Origin: JBCDBH01 sp039184055
GTDB lineage: Bacteria; Acidobacteriota; Thermoanaerobaculia; Multivoradales; J023
Assembly (NCBI GenBank): GCA_039184055.1
Contig: JBCDBH010000399.1
Location: forward strand, 1-5,428
Length of the DNA: 5,428 bases
Reading direction: 5' to 3'
The position numbers were made by a program, and so were the translations under genes. Numbering within the stretch: the stretch's first letter is position 1; every line of letters begins with the position of its first letter. The notes beneath the pieces are model-generated. The model searched no databases and was not told the origin of the DNA. It saw nothing but the letters and a program-made list of their open reading frames with translations. Shown piece after piece: positions 1 through 5,386 of this stretch.

Positions 1-636
1 GGCGAAGGAAGCCGTGACACCACCGGTGGTCGGATCGGTGAGCACCGAGACATAAGGCAGGCCGGCTTGACGCAGACGGTTCAGGGCGGCGGCGATCTTC
101 GCCATCTGCATCAGCGACAAGGCGCCTTCTTGCATACGCGCACCACCCGAGGCCGAAACCACCACCAGGGCGCGGCGGCGTTCAATGGCGGCTTCCACCG
201 CGCGAGTGATCTTCTCGCCCACCACGGAGCCCATTGAGCCACCCATGAATCGATAGTCCATGACCGCGAGAATCACCGGTTGCCCCTCGATATCGCCGGC
301 GAGCACATGGACGGCATCGCGCAGTCCGGTTTGTCGCTGATACGTATCGAGTCGTTTCTTATAGGGCTTGGTGTCGCGAAACGAAAGAGGATCGGTTGGG
401 CTGACCGCCTCGAACAGACGATCGCCTTCCTGATCGAGCAACAAGCGGATCCGCACCTCGGGATCGATACGCAGATGATGGCCACATTGGCCACAAATAT
501 GCTGGTTGGCGTCGAGATCTCTCGAGTACACCGGTTGCTTGCAGCCTGGGCAGCGGACCCATAGCCCTTCCGGAACCGAGCTTCGATTCTCGATCCGGAC
601 AGGTTTGGGCTTCTTTGTTTTTCGGAACCAGGACAT
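1..636 (-). CDS. accD: Acetyl-CoA carboxylase carboxyltransferase subunit beta (3' end outside window)
   Basis: AccD forms, with AccA, the carboxyltransferase that moves the carboxyl group from carboxybiotin on AccB to acetyl-CoA, giving malonyl-CoA for fatty-acid synthesis in the cytoplasm. The frame reads from ATG at 636 to the window edge without a stop, giving 212 residues of a family usually about 280-300 long. Visible landmarks are the basic N-terminus MSWFRKTKKPK, a C4 zinc ribbon (C29-x2-C32 and C48-x2-C51, the latter in ICGQCGHH), then FMGGSMGSVVG, SASGGARMQEG, SLMQMAK and LPYVSVLTDPTTGGV. These match the N-terminal half of the crotonase-like core almost word for word. The gene starts 37 nt after the small coiled-coil gene on the same strand and has no strong Shine-Dalgarno or clear promoter of its own, so cotranscription is likely. 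No frameshift or missing key residue is seen. The assignment is secure; only the C-terminal half is unseen. Confidence 0.97.
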   Translation of the reverse strand, partial: MSWFRKTKKPKPVRIENRSSVPEGLWVRCPGCKQPVYSRDLDANQHICGQCGHHLRIDPEVRIRLLLDQEGDRLFEAVSPTDPLSFRDTKPYKKRLDTYQRQTGLRDAVHVLAGDIEGQPVILAVMDYRFMGGSMGSVVGEKITRAVEAAIERRRALVVVSASGGARMQEGALSLMQMAKIAAALNRLRQAGLPYVSVLTDPTTGGVTASFA

Positions 637-673
637 GGTGGCGGCAGGCGAGTCGACCCGTGAGCCGGTCGGC

Positions 674-895
674 TCAGACCTCGTCTTCTTCGTCGAGATC
701 GTTGGCGATGCCGAGACGGAGGCAAGCGGCGTCGTACATGGCGCGTGCCGCTTTCTTGTCGTTCTGTAGCCCGGCCAGGCGCTCCTTGACCTTGGCCAGC
801 TCGGCCTCGATCTGTTGGTCGAGCTCGGCGATCTCCTGGCGGGTTTCGGCCAGGATCATCTCGTAGCGTTGCCGCTGCTGATCGGTCAGGCTCAT
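674..895 (-). CDS. Small coiled-coil protein of unknown function, upstream of accD
   Basis: This encodes a 73-residue, highly charged protein that I do not recognise as a named family. Residues about 8-45 form a predicted coiled coil: hydrophobic positions I22, L25, I29, V36, L40 and L43 follow a heptad spacing among many Glu, Gln, Lys and Arg. A short Ala-rich segment with one Cys (C58) follows, ending in an acidic tail (NDLDEEDEV). There is no signal peptide or membrane segment, so it is probably cytoplasmic. The start is well supported: ATG at 895 is preceded by GGAGGT at 903-908, 7 nt away. It lies 106 nt after the kinase stop and 37 nt before accD on the same strand, and a candidate promoter lies just upstream. 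Coding is supported by the ribosome site, the regular coiled coil and the codon bias. A role alongside AccD is only suggested by position. Confidence 0.82.
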   Translation of the reverse strand: MSLTDQQRQRYEMILAETRQEIAELDQQIEAELAKVKERLAGLQNDKKAARAMYDAACLRLGIANDLDEEDEV

Positions 896-902
896 CGTCG
901 AT

Positions 903-908
903 ACCTCC
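903..908 (-). promoter_or_regulatory. Shine-Dalgarno of the small coiled-coil gene
   Basis: GGAGGT on the minus strand, 7 nt before the ATG at 895. It is the strongest ribosome-binding site in the window and fixes the start of the 73-residue protein. Confidence 0.8.
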
Positions 909-920
909 GCCGCGCGTCGT

Positions 921-946
921 GGCGCGAAATTATGGCGCGTCGCGCC
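921..946. repeat. GC-rich palindrome cluster inside the candidate promoter
   Basis: A 13-bp palindrome, GGCGCG-T-CGCGCC (934-946), sits in the spacer of the candidate promoter. Its right arm can also pair with GGCGCGA at 921-927 (7 perfect base pairs with TCGCGCC at 940-946), so GGCGCG-type arms occur three times in 26 bp. It could be an operator or an RNA hairpin in read-through transcripts from the kinase gene. CG-rich palindromes arise easily at this base composition, and no T-run follows on the minus strand, so it is not called a terminator. Confidence 0.35.
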
Positions 947-957
947 TCGGTTGCGAA
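929..957 (-). promoter_or_regulatory. Candidate sigma-70-type promoter for the small gene and accD
   Basis: On the minus strand, TTCGCA (952-957, 4 of 6 matches to the -35 consensus) is followed after 17 nt by CATAAT (929-934, 5 of 6 matches to the -10). Transcription would start near 922 and give a short leader of about 27 nt carrying the GGAGGT site. It is one of the few A/T-rich spots in the 106-nt gap after the kinase. This is a pattern match only; read-through from the kinase gene is an alternative. Confidence 0.45.
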
Positions 958-1001
958 ACGCTGGCGAGAATACTCAGCTTTGGCCAGGCTGGCAAGCGGC
1001 G

Positions 1002-4000
1002 TCAACCGCCACCACCGTCGCCATCTTCGTCATCGTCGGGTTCGGCCGGTGGTGGCTCCTCGGTGGCTTCGGCTTCCTGTTGCGCCGCATCGAGATCGCG
1101 TTGAAGCTCTTCCGTGCGTTGACGGTACTCCTCACGCAAGGCCTCGGCGCGTCGGGCCATCTCTTCTTCGAGGCGCTTTTCGATCTCGTCCGCATCGAGA
1201 TCCGCACCCGCTTCAGCCGGTGATTCGTCGGTCGTTGGCTGATCCTCGGTTTCGGCGCTTGAAGCGGCATCGTCCGGCAGGCTCGCATCGGCCGGTTGGC
1301 TCGTCGCCGTGGCCGGCTGGTCGGACGCGGTCTGCCCAGACGCGGTCGGCCCAGACGCGGTCGGCTCCGATGCGGTGGACGTGGGTGTCTCGACGGGATC
1401 TTCGCCTTCGGGATCACCGGCTGCCGGGCTCGACGCTGCGGGTGCCGGTTCCGATGACGGTGGCGCGCTCGATTCGTTACCGGACAAGAAGTACCAAAGG
1501 GTCGCCGCGATCAAGATCAGCAGAATGACCGCCAGGATCAGACCCGGCAACCGCGATTTGCCTTCACGGCTCGGTGTGGTGCCGTCCACCGGCTGGTACG
1601 CCGCGTCGGTGGCCAGGTCGGTCGTCTGTGTGGTGTCGGTTCGTGTGTCCGAGGACGCGGGATCCGAATCGAGAAGCGATGACCATCCCGTGCCCGTGCC
1701 CGTATCGCTCGGTTCGGACGTCGGGGCTGGCGTTTCGACGTCGCCCCGTGCCGGTGCGCCGAGTTCGACCGAGTCGGGTTCGGCCCACATCTCGGGTGGC
1801 GGCGCGGGCATTTCGCCACTTCGCCGCACGCGTACCGTGCCGAGAAAGAGCTGTTGCACATACGCCGCGAGGTCGATGGGCTTGGGCAGGGGTGTCGTGG
1901 CCGCGAGCACGGTTTCGAGATCGTCGGCGAGATCACCAGCGGTCTGATAGCGGGTCGACGGTTCCGCTGCCATCGCTTTGAGGACGATCGCCTCGACCGC
2001 CGCGGTGATCTCGGGTTGCAAGCTTCGAGGTGTCGGGAAGCGGCATTCCCGCACCACCTCGAGCACGCCCAGCTCACTGTCGGCGGCGAAAGCCTTGGTC
2101 CCGGTGAGCATCTCGTAGAGCACGGTGCCGAGCGAGAAGATGTCGGAGCGCCCATCGACGTCACGGCCCCAGGCTTGCTCGGGCGACATGTATTGCAGCT
2201 TGCCTTTGAGCGCACCCATTTGCGTGGTCGACGCCTTGGTCACCGCCTTGACGATGCCGAAGTCGCACAGCTTGATATCGCCTTCATAGCTGATCAAGAC
2301 ATTCTGTGGCGACACGTCGCGATGTACGAGGCCGAGCTCTTGATCCTCGAAGTCGAGCTTGTGATGCGCGTAGTCGAGGGCCCGTGCGAGTCGCGCGGCG
2401 ATCATCAACGCCATACCCGCGGTGAGCGGCTGGTGGGCGCGTCTGCCCGTATTCAGGATCGAGCGCAGATCGCGACCGTCGACGAACTCCATAGCGATGT
2501 AGTAGTCGTCGCCGGTTTTGCCGAGGTCGTAGATCTGCACGATGTTGTTGTGATGCAGCTGCGCCGCCAGCTTGGCTTCGTCGATGAACATCGTGACGAA
2601 GTCGCCGTTGTCGGTGAGGTGGCCGAGGATCTTCTTGATCGCCACGTCTTTTTGAAAGCCCTCGACACCGCGTCGACGTGCTTTCCACACCTCGGCCATA
2701 CCGCCGACCGCGATTCGCTCGAGCAAGGTGTACTCGCCGAATTCCTGATCGTTGGTTCCGCCGAGCGCGGGTAGCTCGTTGGTTCCGAGCAGACTGTCGT
2801 CGGTGACCGCTGGCGTGCTCGGTGCGAGGAAGCTGAAATCGTCGTCGTCCGGGCTCGTCAAGCCGCCACCGTCGGTGAAATCGAGCTCGTCGCGCGGTGC
2901 GTCGATCGGCACGAATCCCGTTTCTTCGGATCGCGTGGACGGAGGCACGAGATCGGGATAGAGCGCCGGAGCGTCGAGATCGAGCACGATCTCGTCATCA
3001 GCCGTACTCTCGAGCGTCGCGGCTGAGGCTTCGAAAGGTGCCTCGGTGTCGAGGCTGGGGACGTCGAGCGTCGGCGGTGGCTCGAAGCCCCAATCCGGAG
3101 GGGCAAAATCCGGGAGCCCGGGACGGTCGCCGAGATCCGCACCCGACGCGTCGTCGCTCGGATGCGGCGCCGTGGACGGGGTGAGGGCTTCGGCTGGGGG
3201 CTCGGGTGGCGCCGGGAACTCGGGAGTCGCGGGTGGCTCGGGCGCCGCCGGCATCGCGGGCGACTCGGGGGTCGGTGAAGCCGAGACGTCGGTGTCTTCG
3301 GTCGGCGTGGCGGGAGTCGGCGGTACCGCTGGCGCGCTGTCGACTCGCGGAGTCGGTTTGGGTTGTGGTCGGCCCTTGCTCGGTAGCTCGAGCGAGGCGA
3401 GCGTTCGGTCGAGCAGAGCGTCGACGTCGTCACGCTCCCGGTTCGGCTTGGCACGGGTGGCGTCGGTGGTCTTGGCACGTCCGGGTTTGGCGCGTGCGGC
3501 AAGATCCTCGGCGAACAGACCCGACAGTGTTTCTTCGAGCTTGCGTTCGATGTCGTCGTCGTCTCGCCGCGCGCGGGTCGTGGCGGCTGGACGCGGTGGC
3601 GCGGGTGGCGTTGTGGCCGCGGCCGGTGGCGCTGGAGGCGCGCTGGGCGTGGGTGGCCCGGGTGGCGACTCGGATGTGGGTCGCGGCGGGCTGGGCGCGG
3701 GCAGGGGCGTGTCGAGACGAGGCGGCGGCGCAGTCGCCGGAGGGTCGGTCGGTGGCGGCGGCGGCAAGATCGGCTCGGGCGATGTAGGTGCCGGAGGTTC
3801 AGGGGCGACTTGTCGCGGCGTCGGTGCGGCGGCCCGTGTCGTCGGCTCGGATGGTGCCGCGGGTCGCTTGGCCATCTCGTTTTGCGAGGGCGATGGCAGC
3901 CAGTCGCCGTCGTGCGTCTGTGCCTCGACTTCGGCGAGAACGTCACCGAAAATGTCCGCGGCGGTCAGCTGATTGCCGTCGGCGCGGCGCTGTTGGGGCG

Positions 4001-4343
4001 ACGAGCTGAGAGCGCGACGCACCGTCGAGCGCAAATCTTCGTCCGAAAACGGCTTGGTCAAAAGCTCATCGGCACCGAAGTCGGCGGCGGTGACCGTGCC
4101 TCCGAGCGCGGCCGGAATCAACACCACGGCGCCGGGGCCACCGCGTTGGCGCGCGAAGACACCCAGCAGCTCGCGCGCGCCAGCGATATTGGCGTCGATC
4201 AGCGCCAGGTGAGGCTTTTGACGCGCCACGCGACTCCCCGCGCTATCGCGATCGGTCGCCACGGTGACAGGCCAGCCATCGGCCTCCAGGGCGTCACGAA
4301 TACGCCCGGCAAAACTAGGATCCGGTTCGACGACGAGAATCAT
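1002..4343 (-). CDS. Receiver-domain / Hanks-type Ser/Thr protein kinase with one membrane span and coiled-coil tail
   Basis: This 1113-residue signalling protein should phosphorylate Ser/Thr on cytoplasmic targets. Order from ATG 4343: (1) residues 1-115, response-regulator-like receiver with candidate phosphoacceptor D50 (LALIDANIAG) and K97 (TKPF), but P7 where the second acidic residue is expected and P77 at the usual Thr/Ser switch; (2) residues 116-535, a Pro/Ala/Thr-rich, probably disordered linker with short acidic and amphipathic motifs; (3) residues 536-812, kinase domain with glycine loop IAVGGMAEV (544-552), K570 (VAIKK), E589, HRDVSPQN (catalytic D676, N681), DFG D694, activation-loop T706/T707 and MSPE (719-722); (4) a second low-complexity stretch; (5) membrane helix at about 932-953; (6) extracytoplasmic tail with TASxx repeats, a coiled coil at about 1053-1093 and an acidic-Gly end. 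All core catalytic residues are present; HRDVSP in place of HRDxKP is common in myxobacterial kinases. An upstream in-frame TTG (4517) was rejected because codons 4344-4517 lack the gene's GC3 bias and the TTG lies in a -35 box. The kinase call is very secure, the receiver fairly secure, the start likely. Confidence 0.93.
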   Translation of the reverse strand: MILVVEPDPSFAGRIRDALEADGWPVTVATDRDSAGSRVARQKPHLALIDANIAGARELLGVFARQRGGPGAVVLIPAALGGTVTAADFGADELLTKPFSDEDLRSTVRRALSSSPQQRRADGNQLTAADIFGDVLAEVEAQTHDGDWLPSPSQNEMAKRPAAPSEPTTRAAAPTPRQVAPEPPAPTSPEPILPPPPPTDPPATAPPPRLDTPLPAPSPPRPTSESPPGPPTPSAPPAPPAAATTPPAPPRPAATTRARRDDDDIERKLEETLSGLFAEDLAARAKPGRAKTTDATRAKPNRERDDVDALLDRTLASLELPSKGRPQPKPTPRVDSAPAVPPTPATPTEDTDVSASPTPESPAMPAAPEPPATPEFPAPPEPPAEALTPSTAPHPSDDASGADLGDRPGLPDFAPPDWGFEPPPTLDVPSLDTEAPFEASAATLESTADDEIVLDLDAPALYPDLVPPSTRSEETGFVPIDAPRDELDFTDGGGLTSPDDDDFSFLAPSTPAVTDDSLLGTNELPALGGTNDQEFGEYTLLERIAVGGMAEVWKARRRGVEGFQKDVAIKKILGHLTDNGDFVTMFIDEAKLAAQLHHNNIVQIYDLGKTGDDYYIAMEFVDGRDLRSILNTGRRAHQPLTAGMALMIAARLARALDYAHHKLDFEDQELGLVHRDVSPQNVLISYEGDIKLCDFGIVKAVTKASTTQMGALKGKLQYMSPEQAWGRDVDGRSDIFSLGTVLYEMLTGTKAFAADSELGVLEVVRECRFPTPRSLQPEITAAVEAIVLKAMAAEPSTRYQTAGDLADDLETVLAATTPLPKPIDLAAYVQQLFLGTVRVRRSGEMPAPPPEMWAEPDSVELGAPARGDVETPAPTSEPSDTGTGTGWSSLLDSDPASSDTRTDTTQTTDLATDAAYQPVDGTTPSREGKSRLPGLILAVILLILIAATLWYFLSGNESSAPPSSEPAPAASSPAAGDPEGEDPVETPTSTASEPTASGPTASGQTASDQPATATSQPADASLPDDAASSAETEDQPTTDESPAEAGADLDADEIEKRLEEEMARRAEALREEYRQRTEELQRDLDAAQQEAEATEEPPPAEPDDDEDGDGGGG
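1321..1380 (-). repeat. 15-bp tandem repeat encoding TASxx units in the kinase tail
   Basis: Four head-to-tail 15-bp units occupy 1321-1335, 1336-1350, 1351-1365 and 1366-1380. The middle two are identical (plus strand CCAGACGCGGTCGGC) and the outer two are diverged. The unit is a multiple of three, so copy changes stay in frame. On the minus strand it encodes TASEP-TASGP-TASGQ-TASDQ, just after the membrane helix in the predicted extracytoplasmic part of the kinase. Confidence 0.85.
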
Positions 4344-4488
4344 CGGTTCTAACTCGGCAAAAGTCGGCCGCTCACGATGCGGTGGAGGGGGTTGCGTTTC
4401 GGTGTCCCACGCGTAAAAGAATCCATGAAACCGTTGATCAGGATACCACTGATTGTCGGGGATTCCGTCAGGTGGCGACTCAGCTTGA

Positions 4489-4517
4489 GTTCTAGCACTG
4501 GCAGTTCCGGTAGTCAA
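4489..4517 (-). promoter_or_regulatory. Candidate sigma-70-type promoter of the kinase gene
   Basis: On the minus strand, TTGACT (4512-4517, 5 of 6 to consensus) is followed after exactly 17 nt by TAGAAC (4489-4494, 4 of 6). Transcription would begin near 4482. The TTG of the -35 is the same triplet that would serve as the alternative upstream start codon, which argues that it is not a start. Support is by pattern only. Confidence 0.55.
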
Positions 4518-4546
4518 TCGTGTAAAGCGTTGATCGTGCTGGTGGT

Positions 4547-4575
4547 TAGTCGATGTGGTCCGCTCGGGTTAGAAT
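4547..4575 (+). promoter_or_regulatory. Possible yebC-ruvC promoter (good -10, weak -35)
   Basis: TAGAAT at 4570-4575 matches 5 of 6 bases of a -10 box. The hexamer 17 nt upstream, TAGTCG (4547-4552), matches only 3 of 6 of a -35 box, and there is no extended -10 TG. The start point would be near 4582, giving a leader of about 67 nt. An activator-dependent promoter or a different site remains possible. Confidence 0.35.
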
Positions 4576-4635
4576 CCCCGGCGGTGTCACGGCCATCGTC
4601 GCTACGGTGGTCTGAGGTGAAACCGCTCGACGTGC

Positions 4636-4640
4636 AGGAG
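4636..4640 (+). promoter_or_regulatory. Shine-Dalgarno of yebC
   Basis: AGGAG ends 8 nt before the ATG at 4649. This spacing selects ATG 4649 over the in-frame TTG at 4643, which would leave only 2 nt between the site and the start. Confidence 0.8.
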
Positions 4641-4648
4641 ATTTGTTC

Positions 4649-5386
4649 ATGGCGGGCCATAGTAAATGGGCCAATATCAAGCGCAGGAAAGCAGCCGTCG
4701 ACGCCAAGCGCGGCAAGATCTTCACGCGTTTGTTGCGTGAGGTGATGATCGCCGCCCGTATGGGTGGTGGCGATCCGGACGGCAATCCACGTCTTCGCTC
4801 GGCGATCGCCGACGCGCGTGGCAACAATGTTCCCAACGACAATATCGATCGCGCGATCAAGAAGGGCGTGGGCGAGCTCGGCGGCGCCGCGGTCGAAGAG
4901 GTCGTCTACGAGGGATATGGCCCGGGAGGCGTGGCGATGCTGGTCGAAGTGGCGACCGACAATCGCAACCGCACCGTCGGTGAAGTGCGCCACGCGTTCA
5001 CCAAATATGGTGGCAACCTGGGTGAGAACGGTAGCGTCGCCTACCTCTTCGATCGGCGTGGCTATTTCGTCGTCGAGGCCGAGGAGATGGCCGAGGATGC
5101 CTTTCTCGAGATGGCGCTCGAGCTCGAGGTCGACGACGTGACGACCGGTGACGAGGCTTTCGAGATTTTCACCATCCCCGAGCGGTACAACGAAATCAAG
5201 GCGTCGCTCGCCGAGCGCGAGGTGCCGGTCGCGGTCGGTCAGCTCGCGTGGATTCCGCAGACGACGGTGGGACTCGACGACGGCAAGACGACGTCGGCCA
5301 TGCGTCTCATCGAGGCGCTCGAGGATCTCGACGACGTTCAGAATGTCTGGGCGAATCTCGAGGTGGACGAAACCGCCGTGGCGTGA
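4649..5386 (+). CDS. yebC: YebC/PmpR/TACO1-family protein
   Basis: This encodes 245 residues, the usual family length. The family signature MAGHSKWANIKRRK opens the protein. Later conserved blocks are GNPRLRSAIADARGNNVPND (46-64), the GYGPGG loop (89-94), TDNRNRT (103-109), GGNLGENGSVAYLF (121-134) and the C-terminal DVQNVWANLE (229-238). The fold is a small N-terminal helical domain followed by two alpha/beta domains around a negatively charged cavity. Family members were long annotated as transcriptional regulators (PmpR of Pseudomonas). Human mitochondrial TACO1 is a translational activator of COX1, and recent reports describe bacterial members as ribosome-associated factors that relieve stalling at proline-rich sequences. 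The exact role of this copy cannot be read from the sequence. It overlaps ruvC by 4 nt, so the two are probably cotranscribed and translationally coupled. The start is ATG 4649, chosen from the AGGAG site and family alignment. Confidence 0.97.
   Translation: MAGHSKWANIKRRKAAVDAKRGKIFTRLLREVMIAARMGGGDPDGNPRLRSAIADARGNNVPNDNIDRAIKKGVGELGGAAVEEVVYEGYGPGGVAMLVEVATDNRNRTVGEVRHAFTKYGGNLGENGSVAYLFDRRGYFVVEAEEMAEDAFLEMALELEVDDVTTGDEAFEIFTIPERYNEIKASLAEREVPVAVGQLAWIPQTTVGLDDGKTTSAMRLIEALEDLDDVQNVWANLEVDETAVA

Larger units (their letters stand above)
4344..4648. other. Divergent intergenic region with the kinase leader
   Basis: This 305-nt region separates the kinase from yebC. It is visibly less GC-rich than the genes on either side. 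It holds candidate back-to-back promoters whose predicted start points lie about 100 bp apart (near 4482 leftward, near 4582 rightward). The left 139 nt would be the kinase 5' leader. That leader stays open in the kinase frame, but with A/T-ending codons (AGA, TTA, ACT, CAA and others) unlike the gene proper. No RNA gene, known riboswitch or strong terminator was recognised. Confidence 0.6.

Noticed and set aside
955..1001. Possible rho-independent terminator after the kinase stop (GCTT-GCCA / TGGC-AAGC stem)
   Set aside because: The stem has a 2-nt bulge and a 3-nt loop, and no T-run follows on the minus strand.
674..1187. Interaction between the small coiled-coil protein and the kinase's C-terminal coiled coil
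   Set aside because: The kinase coiled coil lies after the single membrane helix and is predicted extracytoplasmic, while the small protein has no signal peptide and should stay in the cytoplasm.
1854..2774. 306-codon open frame on the plus strand
   Set aside because: It lies opposite the kinase domain, whose catalytic motifs are all intact on the minus strand. The plus-strand product has no recognisable motif.
2858..3946. 362-codon open frame on the minus strand, Arg/Pro/His-rich
   Set aside because: It is a frame-shifted shadow of the kinase linker, with a composition expected of an out-of-frame reading of GC-rich DNA.
3046..3972. 308-codon open frame on the plus strand, Gly/Ala/Ser-rich
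   Set aside because: It is antisense to the Pro/Ala linker of the kinase. GC-rich codons on one strand produce long open frames on the other, and the product is low-complexity with no domain.
4514..4533. Imperfect inverted repeat TCAAtCG / CGTTGA next to the kinase -35 box
   Set aside because: Only six base pairs with a bulge; too short to separate from chance, although its position would suit an operator.
4514..4993. 159-codon open frame on the minus strand over yebC and the intergenic region
   Set aside because: It is antisense to the conserved YebC N-terminus and crosses the intergenic region; the product shows no family features.
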